From the NCBI GenBank assembly GCA_031552405.1, contig JAVBMN010000014.1, positions 30,220 through 94,219 on the forward strand: a DNA stretch of 64,000 nt, written 5' to 3'. Both the position numbers and the translations under genes were made by a program. Shown one piece after another: positions 37,601-46,276 of the stretch. The notes under the pieces were generated by a model. That model saw nothing but the letters and a program-made list of their open reading frames with translations. It did no database searches and was not told the origin of the DNA. Position 1 is the stretch's first letter. Each line of letters starts with the position of its first letter. This DNA comes from UBA1794 sp031552405. Its GTDB lineage: Bacteria > Bacteroidota > Bacteroidia > Bacteroidales > Bacteroidaceae.

Positions 37601-38686
37601 AGGCAATAACGACGTCACATTGGCGCCCTTCCAGCCTGGCGCCAGCTCCTGCACATTCGGGATGCTGTTAAAGCGGATGCGATAAGGGTTGTGATACAAC
37701 AAACCATACGCATTGCTGGCCAACCAGATTCCACCCTGCTTGTCCGACAATACATCTACCACCTTGCCTCTAATGATTCGCCCCTCTTCGGTCTGGAACT
37801 CAGACTGTCGTTGCACAAGGCTTCCGTCTTGGTTAAAATACAACACGCCCTCCTCGCCTCCTACCAGGATTTGCCCATCGGGAAGAGGAGTAAGGGAGGT
37901 GAAAATATGATTGCTGGTATAAAGAACTTCCCAGTTACGGGTCTTCTTTTTCTTTTGTAAGAATATGCTTTGGTTGTGTTCATTGCTACAGATCAAGTAG
38001 AAGTTGCCTTTGTAACTACAGGCTCTTGACAGTCCCGGTTGGCTTCGGAAATAGGGTTTCAGAGAATCATCCTCATCCAGCACATTCAGGCTATGGCTGT
38101 CGCAACGCAACACCTTGCCATCGTCAACAAGCACATACGTTTGATTCTCAGACTGAAACACCTGAAGAGCCTTTGATTTCTCTGAGAAATGATACGGGAC
38201 TAAAAGTAATTTCTTATGCTGTGAGTCATAGCGATACAACTTGTAGCTACGTGTAAAGAACCAATATGCTCCGAAACTGTCAATAAAGAAATTACGTAAC
38301 TTCTCATGGATGCCAAAGGTTTTTACGATGTATGAATCCGGGGTTTCTATGAACTTCTCATGGATGAGATCAAGGATCAAGTAGGTATTGAGGCGACGTA
38401 TCCACAGTTTTCCGTCATTGCTTACATAACTTTCACAAAAGTCAGAGTAGTCTACAGCACCCGTTTCGCTGGGTTTAAAATGAAAGGTTCTGAACTCGGA
38501 GCCGTCGTACACATTTGCCATCCCCTCCGTCAGCACAAAAATCCGGCCATCCGGAAGTTGGGAAAGGCAACGCACCTGACTCTCCGGCAACCCGTTCTCT
38601 ACGTCAAAAAGACGAAACAGCTTCTCATTGGCCGTCGCCATGACAGCACACAACAGCAATGCAAGAACAGAGTAATAACGCTTCAT
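34589..38686 (-). CDS. Hybrid two-component system regulator (HTCS)
   Basis: This 1365-residue one-piece sensor-regulator runs in order: signal peptide (about 20), periplasmic beta-propeller repeats (about 25-720, blades such as G-L-I-W-I-G-T and G-W-V-W-F-G-T), a Y_Y_Y-type domain (about 715-785), one membrane helix near 795-812, a histidine kinase with phospho-His in M-S-H-E-L-R-T-P near 848, an ATPase (N-L-L-S-N-A-F-K-F, D-T-G-C-G-I), a receiver with phospho-Asp in S-D-V-M-M-P-G near 1165, and a C-terminal AraC-type HTH (about 1260-1365). HTCS proteins bind a glycan fragment in the periplasm and activate nearby polysaccharide-use genes. Likely targets are the adjacent 952-residue protein and GH genes (inference). 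It follows an ECF sigma gene by 78 bases. Confidence 0.96.
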   Translation of the reverse strand: MKRYYSVLALLLCAVMATANEKLFRLFDVENGLPESQVRCLSQLPDGRIFVLTEGMANVYDGSEFRTFHFKPSETGAVDYSDFCESYVSNDGKLWIRRLNTYLILDLIHEKFIETPDSYIVKTFGIHEKLRNFFIDSFGAYWFFTRSYKLYRYDSQHKKLLLVPYHFSEKSKALQVFQSENQTYVLVDDGKVLRCDSHSLNVLDEDDSLKPYFRSQPGLSRACSYKGNFYLICSNEHNQSIFLQKKKKTRNWEVLYTSNHIFTSLTPLPDGQILVGGEEGVLYFNQDGSLVQRQSEFQTEEGRIIRGKVVDVLSDKQGGIWLASNAYGLLYHNPYRIRFNSIPNVQELAPGWKGANVTSLLPYNDNEMLVGTTNGVFVYHRINRSIRVLSSDLSGLFVLSLTRGTDGLIWIGTIDSGCYRLQEDKIRNYRVWASGSTNPVESNIRGVYDFPGKGCWLLGRFSGAGRFDAETGNFYPLMKDHPELKAIGMVTHVIPWEEQSLLFASQSGLFTYNVATGKVSFPTKGTSDDMFNHSNRKYNCVMQDSRGWVWFGTQDGLNLYIPEARKNHSFYMEDGLVNNSIRSVIEDKEGYIWVATSNGLSRFVLSTNAQKPVRYIQNFDSRSGLLRGEYQERASCLFPDGTLYLGGLNGISELLASQMKGKHEELKPLFSSLKVQGKEVQVGDAENPILTQSLFATSRIELSHRQNTLSLDFSSLNFANPEQTHYRYRLEGSGNPEWTEVKSVNGKGTVHFTSLPSGRYHLVVYAAGGDYQWGDKPATLDIIIHPPFYLSAWSITGYILVLFILVVYLWLSTVRRKERQMEVRQEKERLRQEEGLNQMKYRFITNMSHELRTPLTLIVTPLEHLMHTLTDETIKSQLKVIAQGAAELRGMINQLLDFRRIEMKGEKLNPTYNDVSDYLQTVHSFFLQLAHDRGMVFNLNRQQLALMMWYDKEKLQKILYNLLSNAFKFTPAGGVIDLRQTVDTMPEDSSVEALRIEICDTGCGIPAEDLPHIFERFYQGDNQGNTTGSGVGLHLTMEYVRMHGGVIEVESQPGKGSCFIVWIPMKNYGEEFLDTDSPEELLDTTDTAVEDLAQSESLPEQPLSEEDGQVQTEEHRLTILLVDDNDSLLQFIAGLLAQEYRVITAADGLKGHEQALNALPDMIISDVMMPGIDGFELCRRLRNDIRTSHIPVILLTAKGSDEDQISGYKSGADAYIAKPFNYEILQLRVRRIFGLLDKRRKDFRDSVEVEPEKITISKLDEELIARAMELVMKNLDNSEYTVEQFSRDMNMDRTGLYRKLLSVVGLTPVAFIRSVRMKEAAKLLKEGSGTISEVAYRVGYSTPRYFSKHFVQEFGVHPSDYLKSV

Positions 38687-38764
38687 TTCGGAAGTTGAGG
38701 GATTTACTGTTGCAAACCTACGAAAAAACTTTCTAAAAAATGGAAATCTTTATCAAGAATGCGG

Positions 38765-39274
38765 CTACACACAGCAACGTACGTAGTTCCTCACCTGGCG
38801 GCGTCCCTCGTACAAATGCCGTTCCACCTGACGGTCGGCCAAACCAAGCGTAAGGGCGATCTCTTTAATAGAACGATCCTCCACCCTGCTCATCACATAC
38901 ACTTTGCGACGTACCTCCTGCATGGTACCTACCACACGCATCTCCTGCTCTTCAATCTCATTGGCATGAAGCTGGGATTCAAACTCGGTAAGCGGCTCCG
39001 CATCATAGCAAGCCATCAGGTTGTTCTCTATCTTATAACGCGTTTGCCGACGACGCTGATAGTCCACAATGATGTTATGAGATATACAAAGAAGATACGA
39101 TAGAAGGTTTTCCTCACGAATCATTTCGCGAAACTTCAGGATACGTACAAACACATCCTGTGCTAAGTCGTCCGCATCATCATCTTCTTCTATTTTGGAA
39201 GCTATATAGTTGCGCACTAACGCTCCATGCTGAACGAAAGCCAATTCTACTAAGTCAGTGATTACTCTTGCCAT
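38765..39274 (-). CDS. ECF-type RNA polymerase sigma factor
   Basis: This 169-residue sigma-70 family protein has region 2 (D-D-A-D-D-L-A-Q-D-V-F-V-R-I, then L-L-C-I-S-H-N-I-I-V-D-Y) and region 4 helix-turn-helix (I-K-E-I-A-L-T-L-G-L-A-D-R-Q-V-E-R-H-L). Bacteroides ECF factors usually pair with a FecR anti-sigma and a SusC with an STN domain; neither is nearby. It lies upstream of the HTCS gene in the same direction, probably as one transcript. The C-terminal H-L-Y-E-G-R-R-Q-V is normal for the family. Its function may be to amplify the same glycan response (inference). Confidence 0.93.
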   Translation of the reverse strand: MARVITDLVELAFVQHGALVRNYIASKIEEDDDADDLAQDVFVRILKFREMIREENLLSYLLCISHNIIVDYQRRRQTRYKIENNLMACYDAEPLTEFESQLHANEIEEQEMRVVGTMQEVRRKVYVMSRVEDRSIKEIALTLGLADRQVERHLYEGRRQVRNYVRCCV

Positions 39275-39302
39275 TTCCTTTCGGTATTAGGTTTTACGAT
39301 GG

Positions 39303-39367
39303 CAAAAGTATGGGAAAGAGCAGAGCGTAAGGTGCACGAATGTTGAAATGAATTGCTTAAATGTTGA
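39303..39367 (-). promoter_or_regulatory. Promoter of the ECF sigma gene with 21-bp-spaced direct repeats
   Basis: On the minus strand TACTTTTG (39310-39303) is a consensus -7 box, about 29 bases before the ATG. AATGTTGA occurs at 39339-39346 and again at 39360-39367 (plus-strand reading), 21 bases apart and 28 bases beyond the -7 box. The match in sequence, spacing and distance to the promoter of the 952-residue protein gene is close. Confidence 0.65.
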
Positions 39368-39459
39368 TTTCTGGTCACGCAACACCCTTTTACACAACAA
39401 ACAGCTCACCGGATAATCAGGTTCACCGGATAATCAATAGGGGCAAGTATATAAAATGC

Positions 39460-39491
39460 AATGGCACCCTGCTTCACAGCAGAGTGCCATT
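39460..39491. terminator. Hairpin downstream of the LamG/GH43 gene
   Basis: AATGGCAC (39460-39467) pairs with GTGCCATT (39484-39491), with an inner CTGCT/AGCAG stem. It lies about 160 bases after the stop at 39649 and could end that minus-strand transcript. Confidence 0.6.
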
Positions 39492-39648
39492 TTCCTATTA
39501 ACCAATTAAACCAAATTATTAAATCTTGAATAATAAAACGACTATCTTACTAAGGATAGCAACTTCATTACCAAAATCACACAAATATACGAACGGGAAT
39601 CTTAATACTCCATGCTATTTCGGATATTCACCGTTCTTTTAACTTTAT

Positions 39649-42312
39649 TTACCACTTAACTATTTTATCACTTTCCACTTTCCCGTTTTCATAGCGTTTC
39701 TCACGAATATAGAGTCCAGCAGGCAATAGCTCTGGATCTGTTCCACACAGAATACCATTCAAGTCGTAATACTGGATTTGTTTCAATATTTGTTCTATAT
39801 CTTCTTCTAGCGGCTCGGTATAGAGGCTGGAAGGAATGGAGTCTCCATATACTTCAGCAGTCACACTGTACACAAGTCGGGTATCGGCAATCTCAAAGGT
39901 ATATGATACGGGGCCGGACGTAAAATTCTGCGCCCCGGCAGGTGTTACCTTCGTCCCTGGGAAACCATACAACTGCGGATCAAAGGCCGTTAGATCCGTC
40001 CCAGGTTCCACAGGCAGGTAAAGCGTCCTTGAAGGGGCATTCACTACCATATGTTCTGTATACACAAGAGGGCTCCGTGTGCCTTGGGGCTTCGGGGAAA
40101 TCCCTGCAGTGGGCCATTTAGCCATGAGTCGCTCTGCTTCTTCCTGTGTAATGGGGATTGTGGTACCGTGACGGGGCGAGAACCCACCACTCGTAGTGGT
40201 TTGGGCCACTTTCGTGAAGTTATCCAAGTCGGTGGATTTGCAGAATTCATAATATCCGCTGCCGTAACAGTCGTACATCAAGATCCATTCATCCGAGTTG
40301 ATCTTCTTGAATACGGCCGAACCTTCCACTGCTACGCTGGTTTGTTGCAGATACTTCCGGTTGGGTGTCCACGTTCCACGCAAGGCAGAGGCCGTAGCTT
40401 TCTGAATACCGTTCCCTTGCCCTTCTGTTTTGAAGAACATGTGATACAGTCCGTCTTTGTACACTATATCGGCATCAATCGTATTGGCTCCATGATCGTA
40501 CAGAACCTGAGGCTGGGTTAACTCGGTAAAGTCTTCATTGGCATACGAATAATATATCTTATAATGCTGGCTGTTTTCACCAATAGAGTAATACACCATG
40601 TATTTCCCTTCCTGTGGATCATAGATGGTTTGCGGCGCCCATACCTGGGTCAATGCCTGGCGGTTGAAACGGGCAGGCCAAGTATCGGGGAAGTCAATGG
40701 CTTTATGTGTCCAGTTTATCAGGTCTTTCGACTTGAGAAGTACCAGTCCGTCATTAGAAGACCATCCTTCGGACGACTTCATGTCGGTAACTACCATATA
40801 AAATGTCTTCCCATCCTCACCGCGAAGGATATGCGGATCGCGTACCGCCCTCTTCAGCGCGATAGAATCAGAATAAATGATGCGCTCGCCGTTATTCAGC
40901 GGGGTATAGCTGTATCCATCCATGCTTATTGCAAGGCGAATCTGCTCTTGCGATTGAGAATTACCCGTAAAATAGGCAAAGAGGTAGGAGGAATACCCCT
41001 CATCCTCGGCTATATATACCGCAAATTCGCGCGTAGATTTTGCTTCTCCCTTTATGGCAGTAGCGGTAAGCGTCACCTCTTTCTTCCCTTCTCCTGTGGG
41101 AGAAAGTTTCAAGATCTTCCCTTTATTGCTTAGGAATTCAGGCTCAGAAGATGTCCAGGTTATCAAAGAACCTTCCGAGGCATTAGAAGGCAATGCCACA
41201 GACTGGTACATATTATCAGGAATAGTCAGCTCTATGGCTTCCAGATCCAGCTGCACGCTCTCGGCATCACTCAGATAGGGAGCTACCCGTACTGTATACG
41301 ACTGCTGCATTACCACAGCGCCTTTCTTAAAGCTGGCGGTGAGAGTCACAGACAGAGCCGCTCCGTCTGCCGCAGGTCGCGTTACGTTTCCAGCGGAGGT
41401 TATCACGCTTTCATCCGAGGATTTCCAGGAGATGGCCACTCCCTCACCGGCGCTGGCAGGCAGGTTGAGATTCCCCCTAGCCTCTTCGGGTATCTCCAAT
41501 GCAGTCATACAATCCGTTATTTGTTGTCGGTAAAGCGCTTCATTGCGTATTCTCAGATCGTCACACAGACCAATAATAGAGTCCTGCCGCAACGCACCGT
41601 CATAAATGCAGAAATCGGCTATTTTAGCCTCTTTCAGATACGTATCTCCTTTGTAGCAGGAGCGGCCCAGCCAGTTGTAGGCAGTACTTCCTAGGTCTTG
41701 GGGCAGAAGTTCCATCTCGGCGCTATTCATCAGTTCGCCATCCAGATAGTACTTAGCCAGACTTCCCTCCTGGGTAACCGTCAGGTACAACCATTTTCCT
41801 TTGGTCATATTGGCACTTGAGCTGCCCGATTTGAGAGTAGACTCCGCACTGTAGTTCGACAACGTAATGGAGTAGCGGCTATCCTTAGCGCTCAGAAACA
41901 TATAGCCGTCCGCATTGGCACTGATATTCTCCGCGTTTGAGAAAGTCCACACAAAGTTACCGTTGCCGCTAATAGATGTGCCTGCAGGTATATATACCTT
42001 GGCATGGATCGTAAAATCAGTGAGAGAGGTGATAATAGCACCCGTAGCAGCTCCCATGTCGGCATATCCGTTATTGGCCCCCAGGTTTATCACCTTCTGA
42101 TTGTCGTACATAGCCACGATTGCCCCGCTATTCAGAGTAGCGTTATTCCGGCCTCCGGTAGCGTCCTGCACGGTCACGGCGCCTACCGCATCCTGCTTCA
42201 GGTCGTAGTGAAGGCGCAGAGTCTGCGCCGAAAGAAGAAAGGGTGTACATAAAAATACTGCGGCAGAGATCTTCCGCAAAAGGCTTTTTGCTTTACTGTT
42301 TTGACTCTTCAT
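39649..42312 (-). CDS. LamG + Ig-like + GH43 multidomain secreted glycosidase
   Basis: This 887-residue protein has a signal peptide (about 30 residues, L-L-S-A-Q-T). A LamG/concanavalin-like domain (about 32-240) is followed by two small immunoglobulin-like repeats, each with I-S-W-K-S-S-D-E or I-T-W-T-S-S-E-P (about 265-345 and 350-435), and a five-bladed GH43 propeller (about 440-745) with the catalytic base in R-D-P-H-I-L near 490, I-D-A-D-I-V near 620 and a V-E-G-S-A-V acid region near 665. A short C-terminal tail ends in a beta-strand-rich region. The two Ig-like repeats act as spacers and LamG probably binds sugar. An arabinofuranosidase or xylosidase activity is likely. It stands alone with its own promoter, upstream of the sigma/HTCS genes. 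Confidence 0.9.
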   Translation of the reverse strand: MKSQNSKAKSLLRKISAAVFLCTPFLLSAQTLRLHYDLKQDAVGAVTVQDATGGRNNATLNSGAIVAMYDNQKVINLGANNGYADMGAATGAIITSLTDFTIHAKVYIPAGTSISGNGNFVWTFSNAENISANADGYMFLSAKDSRYSITLSNYSAESTLKSGSSSANMTKGKWLYLTVTQEGSLAKYYLDGELMNSAEMELLPQDLGSTAYNWLGRSCYKGDTYLKEAKIADFCIYDGALRQDSIIGLCDDLRIRNEALYRQQITDCMTALEIPEEARGNLNLPASAGEGVAISWKSSDESVITSAGNVTRPAADGAALSVTLTASFKKGAVVMQQSYTVRVAPYLSDAESVQLDLEAIELTIPDNMYQSVALPSNASEGSLITWTSSEPEFLSNKGKILKLSPTGEGKKEVTLTATAIKGEAKSTREFAVYIAEDEGYSSYLFAYFTGNSQSQEQIRLAISMDGYSYTPLNNGERIIYSDSIALKRAVRDPHILRGEDGKTFYMVVTDMKSSEGWSSNDGLVLLKSKDLINWTHKAIDFPDTWPARFNRQALTQVWAPQTIYDPQEGKYMVYYSIGENSQHYKIYYSYANEDFTELTQPQVLYDHGANTIDADIVYKDGLYHMFFKTEGQGNGIQKATASALRGTWTPNRKYLQQTSVAVEGSAVFKKINSDEWILMYDCYGSGYYEFCKSTDLDNFTKVAQTTTSGGFSPRHGTTIPITQEEAERLMAKWPTAGISPKPQGTRSPLVYTEHMVVNAPSRTLYLPVEPGTDLTAFDPQLYGFPGTKVTPAGAQNFTSGPVSYTFEIADTRLVYSVTAEVYGDSIPSSLYTEPLEEDIEQILKQIQYYDLNGILCGTDPELLPAGLYIREKRYENGKVESDKIVKW

Positions 42313-42390
42313 GGTCTATATTGATAATTTTTATATTAGATACGCCCAGAGAAGACAAATCACATGCCAGCCTCCGGAGTGCTCAAGATG

Positions 42391-42398
42391 CAAAGATA
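42391..42398 (-). promoter_or_regulatory. -7 box of the LamG/GH43 gene
   Basis: TATCTTTG on the minus strand matches the consensus and lies 79 bases before the ATG at 42312. No TGTTGA repeats occur upstream, so it does not share the sigma gene architecture. Confidence 0.55.
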
Positions 42399-42436
42399 GA
42401 GCTTTTTATTCGTAAGCCCCTGCTCCCATGAAGAAA

Positions 42437-42463
42437 AAGAGGAAGCAACCCGGTGTTGCCTTC
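42437..42463 (-). terminator. Probable terminator of the gnd-zwf-pgl operon
   Basis: On the minus strand AAGGCAAC pairs with GTTGCTT (one bulged G), followed by CCTCTTTTTCTT. It begins a few bases after the pgl stop at 42470. Confidence 0.6.
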
Positions 42464-42469
42464 TACCGC

Positions 42470-43177
42470 TCACACACTGGAATAGACTGTAGCCTGCGGA
42501 AGCAGGGACAGTATATAAGCTGCCGGAGCCGCCTCAGGTATTTCGGGTTTTCTCTGCAGGCTACTGATAACCTGCTCCTTCCCCTCTCCCACTACCGGCA
42601 CCAGAACGGGGGTATCCGAGAGCAGGAAACACCCGGTCATCGTAACCCGTTGTTGCCCGGATTGCGGATGGCTGGACACGGAATAGTGCGGCATGGAAGG
42701 TTCTGTCAGCAGCTCCTTCATGCCGGGAAATATGGAGGCGGTATGCAAGTCGTTGCCCACACCCAGTATCACACAGTTGAAGGCGGAGATGCCATGGCTC
42801 GAAACCGGCACACACTCACCCACCAGGCGGGAGTAACGCTCGGCTTCTTCTACCGGATCGTTCTCGCCCCAGATGCGGAACACGTGTTCACCGGAGATTT
42901 GCAAAGGGCTGAACAACAAACGCTCTGCATGCCCATAGTTGCTCTCCGGGTCAGTGGGAGGCACACAACGCTCGTCCACCCAAAAGAAGCGAAGCAAGTC
43001 CCAACGAATACCATCCGCATACTCCTCTACCCAGAAGGAGAACATCTTCTTCGCCGTTTCGCCACCCGAGAGGGCAAGGTTGAAGGGTTCTCCGCTTTTT
43101 CGCTCCATAAGCTCCATAAGGTGATAGGTCATGGCGCGCAATGCTTGTGTGGTATCTTCAAATCTTCTTATTTCCAT
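42470..43177 (-). CDS. pgl: 6-phosphogluconolactonase
   Basis: This 235-residue cytoplasmic enzyme of the glucosamine-6-phosphate isomerase/6-phosphogluconolactonase fold hydrolyses 6-phosphogluconolactone in the oxidative pentose phosphate pathway. The motifs L-A-L-S-G-G-E-T near residue 38, W-V-D-E-R-C-V-P near 67 and the G-V-G-N-D-L-H-T-A-S-I-F near 138 are present; the last usually reads G-x-D-G-H-T-A-S, so Asp-Gly-His is changed to Asn-Asp-Leu-His. It is the last gene of the operon, 14 bases after zwf. Confidence 0.93.
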   Translation of the reverse strand: MEIRRFEDTTQALRAMTYHLMELMERKSGEPFNLALSGGETAKKMFSFWVEEYADGIRWDLLRFFWVDERCVPPTDPESNYGHAERLLFSPLQISGEHVFRIWGENDPVEEAERYSRLVGECVPVSSHGISAFNCVILGVGNDLHTASIFPGMKELLTEPSMPHYSVSSHPQSGQQRVTMTGCFLLSDTPVLVPVVGEGKEQVISSLQRKPEIPEAAPAAYILSLLPQATVYSSV

Positions 43178-43191
43178 CTGTTTCCTTTCGC

Positions 43192-44658
43192 TTATTTTAT
43201 TTTACATACACAGGTTTTCTCATGTAGGCCCAAGTCCAGCTTTTCGGCAGGCCCCTCGCTGCCGGGAGGGTAAAAGTACAGCTCCTTTTCGCCCTTCTCA
43301 CGCCAGTGTGCAAGGATAGGATCAATGAAGCGCCAACTGGCTTCGAGTGCATCGCTGCGGGTGTACAGGGTAGAATCGCCACACATCACATCAAGCAACA
43401 GGCGTTCGTAGGCATCCGGAAGACGCACCCCTTCCAGGGAGTTGTATTGAAAGTCCATCCCCACCTGCTTCACCCGAAAGCCGGCGCCGGGTTTCTTGAG
43501 GCCAAACTTAAGAGACACACTCTCATCGGGCTGTATACGGATGACCAGCCTGTTGCACGACCCACCCGAACACTGGCCCACAAAGAGCTTGTGCGGGGTG
43601 GATTTGAAGTGTATCACGATCTCCGACTTCTTCTCTTTCATCTTCTTTCCGGTAATAAGATAAAACGGTACACCGCTCCAACGCCAGTTATCGATGAAGA
43701 GTTTCATGGCGACATACGTTTCCGTAACAGACTGTGGCGACACATTCTTTTCACTACGATACCCCTCATACTGAGCGCGCAACACCTGCGGACAAATCGT
43801 GCCGGGAGTATAAAACCGCAAAGAGCGAAACACTTTTACTATCTCATCGCGTATGGATTCCGGTTCAAAGACGGGAGGAGCCTCCATGGCCATAAAGGCC
43901 ATCAGCTGCATCAGGTGATTCTGTACCATATCGCGCATGGCACCCGCTTCATCGTAGTACCTGCCGCGGTTCTCCACTCCCAGCGTTTCGGAGGTGCTGA
44001 TCTCCACGGAATCAATGTAATGGTGGTTCCAAAGCGGCTCGAAGATGCCATTCGAGAAACGGAGCACCAGTATATTTTGCACCGTTTCCTTACCCAGGTA
44101 ATGATCAATGCGGTAGAGGTCTTCCTCCCTGAAGAGACCACGCAGGTGGGCGCTGAGCTTCTGCGCAGATTCCAGACTGGTACCAAAAGGTTTCTCCACC
44201 ACGAGGCGCCTCCAGCCATCAGGTTCGGAAGACACGTTCATACCCGCTCCGGCCAAGCCTTGGGGAATGACCTCGTACATCATCGGAGGAGTGGAAAGGT
44301 AATAGACGATACGGTCCGGCACCTGATGCGCCACCCGGAGAGAAGTGATCCGTTCCTGCAATACGGCATATTCCGCAGCCTTCATAGGGTCAAAAGACTG
44401 ATAATGCAACAAGGAAAGAAAGTCTTCAAACTGTGCAGAAGTGTACTCCTTTCCCTGCGCTGCATCCGTCAGGTGTGGGCGTTGGTAGTCACGAAACTCC
44501 TCATCGGTATAGGGAGTACGTGAGGCTCCAAGTATACAGAAATGTTCCGGCAGCAGGCCGTGTATATACAACTCAAAGAGGGAAGGCAGCAGTTTCCGGG
44601 CCGTCAGGTCGCCCGACGCGCCAAAGATGACAAGCAATTGATTCTCGGCTTTCTTCAT
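43192..44658 (-). CDS. zwf: Glucose-6-phosphate 1-dehydrogenase
   Basis: This 488-residue cytoplasmic enzyme oxidises glucose 6-phosphate to 6-phosphogluconolactone, making NADPH or NADH. The nucleotide-binding G-A-S-G-D-L-T-A-R-K near residues 13-22 and the active-site R-I-D-H-Y-L-G-K-E near 180 are intact. The length is typical. It lies between gnd and pgl, with 17- and 14-base gaps, so the three enzymes are made from one message. Confidence 0.97.
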   Translation of the reverse strand: MKKAENQLLVIFGASGDLTARKLLPSLFELYIHGLLPEHFCILGASRTPYTDEEFRDYQRPHLTDAAQGKEYTSAQFEDFLSLLHYQSFDPMKAAEYAVLQERITSLRVAHQVPDRIVYYLSTPPMMYEVIPQGLAGAGMNVSSEPDGWRRLVVEKPFGTSLESAQKLSAHLRGLFREEDLYRIDHYLGKETVQNILVLRFSNGIFEPLWNHHYIDSVEISTSETLGVENRGRYYDEAGAMRDMVQNHLMQLMAFMAMEAPPVFEPESIRDEIVKVFRSLRFYTPGTICPQVLRAQYEGYRSEKNVSPQSVTETYVAMKLFIDNWRWSGVPFYLITGKKMKEKKSEIVIHFKSTPHKLFVGQCSGGSCNRLVIRIQPDESVSLKFGLKKPGAGFRVKQVGMDFQYNSLEGVRLPDAYERLLLDVMCGDSTLYTRSDALEASWRFIDPILAHWREKGEKELYFYPPGSEGPAEKLDLGLHEKTCVCKIK

Positions 44659-44675
44659 TCTGATACTCCTTTCTC

Positions 44676-46133
44676 TTACACACTATAGCTACCCGAAACG
44701 GTGTCGCCGCCCTCTCCCGTCCAGTCGGTATGGAAGAAACAGCCACGCTCCCGGTCGGTACGTTCATACGTATGCGCCCCAAAATAATCGCGCTGCGCTT
44801 GTATCAGATTGGCCGATGAGTGCAAGGTGCGCAATCCGGCGAAATAACTCAGCGCCGCACTCATGGCGGGCAGGGGAATTCCGTTCAGTATCCCTTCCGA
44901 GAGGGCTCTCTGCCAAGCAGGCAGGGCCACCTGTATGCGCTCAGAGAAGAAGGTGTCGAACAACAGGTTCTGCAAAGCGGGATTCACCCGATAGGCTTCC
45001 GTAATCTTACCCAGGAAGGCGGAACGGATGATGCAGCCTTTGCGCCACACAGTGGCAATAGCGCCGTATTCCAATTGCCAGCCATAACGCTCCGAAGCGC
45101 GGCGAAGCAATGAAAAACCTTGTGCATACGAGATGATCTTGGAAGCATACAGCGCCTGGCGAATCTCATCCGTGGTAAGGCGTACTTCGGCAGGGGTATG
45201 GGAAACACCATACACCTGCGAAGCCTGTATGCGTTCCTCCTTATAGGCAGACAGCATGCGGGCATACACCGCCTCGGTGATGAGGGTTAGCGGATCATTC
45301 TCGTCGAGCGCAGCCTGAGCGCTCCACCGGCCGGTACCTTTCTGGCCCGCCACATCCAGTATCTTGTCCAGCAGGAAACTGCCGTCGGCCTCCTTGTAAC
45401 GAAGGATCTGCGCAGTGATTTCTATCAGATAGCTATCCAGCTCGCCCCGATTCCATTCCTCAAACACATCGGCCAGGGTATCGTTATCCTGCGCGTAGAC
45501 GCACTTCAGCAGGGAGTAGGCTTCGGCAATGAGTTGCATATCACCATACTCAATACCGTTGTGCACCGTCTTCACAAAATGCCCGGCACCACCACTGCCG
45601 ATCCATTGGCAACAGGGCGTACCATCTTCCAGCTTTGCCGCAATGGCTTGTAGAATATCTTTCACAAGAGGCCATGCCTGAGGGGAGCCTCCCGGCATGA
45701 TGGAGGGTCCGTGTAGCGCCCCTGTTTCTCCCCCGGAGATACCTGTCCCGATGAAGAACACGCCGTGGGCTTCCACTTCCCTTACCCGTCGCACGGTATC
45801 CTGAAAGTCGGAATTCCCTCCGTCAACAATCACATCTCCCGGCGAAAGCAGGGGCAGCAGCCCCGCTATCAGTTCATCCACCGGGCTACCCGCCTTGACC
45901 ATCATCATCACTTTACGCGGAGCACGGAGCGAGGACACCAGTTCCTGCAACGAGAAGGTCCCGGTAAAGTTCTTTCCCTTTCCGCGACCCTCGATAAAGT
46001 GCTGTACTACACCTTCTTCACCTGGCGCCGTACGGTTATATACGGCTACTTTGAAGCCTTTATTCTCCATGTTCAGCGCCAGGTTTTCACCCATCACAGC
46101 CAGGCCGATCAGGCCTATGTCATTCATTTCCAT
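44676..46133 (-). CDS. gnd: 6-phosphogluconate dehydrogenase, decarboxylating
   Basis: This 485-residue cytoplasmic enzyme converts 6-phosphogluconate to ribulose 5-phosphate with CO2 release. The NADP-binding G-L-A-V-M-G-E-N-L-A near residues 10-19, the substrate motif G-G-N-S-D-F near 105 and G-T-G-R-W-S near 265 are present. The length is normal. It is the first gene of gnd-zwf-pgl; no clear TAnnTTTG box was found upstream, only an AT-rich stretch at 46165-46200. Confidence 0.97.
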   Translation of the reverse strand: MEMNDIGLIGLAVMGENLALNMENKGFKVAVYNRTAPGEEGVVQHFIEGRGKGKNFTGTFSLQELVSSLRAPRKVMMMVKAGSPVDELIAGLLPLLSPGDVIVDGGNSDFQDTVRRVREVEAHGVFFIGTGISGGETGALHGPSIMPGGSPQAWPLVKDILQAIAAKLEDGTPCCQWIGSGGAGHFVKTVHNGIEYGDMQLIAEAYSLLKCVYAQDNDTLADVFEEWNRGELDSYLIEITAQILRYKEADGSFLLDKILDVAGQKGTGRWSAQAALDENDPLTLITEAVYARMLSAYKEERIQASQVYGVSHTPAEVRLTTDEIRQALYASKIISYAQGFSLLRRASERYGWQLEYGAIATVWRKGCIIRSAFLGKITEAYRVNPALQNLLFDTFFSERIQVALPAWQRALSEGILNGIPLPAMSAALSYFAGLRTLHSSANLIQAQRDYFGAHTYERTDRERGCFFHTDWTGEGGDTVSGSYSV

Positions 46134-46276
46134 TCTGTACTCTTTTCCTTTTAGTGATCTGTAAAATCTGTTTATATAACGTTCCCTTTGCAGAGTTTGT
46201 TTGAAAAGGAATGTGAATACTCCGTAAACTGAGTTACAGAAACCGTCAAGACACTGTCTTTCAGCCAGGTAGAAAC

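Larger units (their letters stand above)
39275..39648. other. 374-base intergenic region
   Basis: The region holds the sigma gene promoter with its repeats (39303-39367), a short tandem duplication of TCACCGGATAATCA starting at 39406 and 39423 (17-base period), and a hairpin at 39460-39491. Nothing else was recognised in 39492-39648, which is AT-rich. Confidence 0.7.

Noticed and set aside
39406..39436. Tandem duplication of TCACCGGATAATCA as an attachment site
   Set aside because: There is no integrase or tRNA nearby and only two copies; a simple slippage duplication is more likely.
43306..44523. 405-codon plus-strand frame opposite zwf
   Set aside because: It is the antisense of a clearly conserved gene; its length reflects the GC-rich codon use of zwf.
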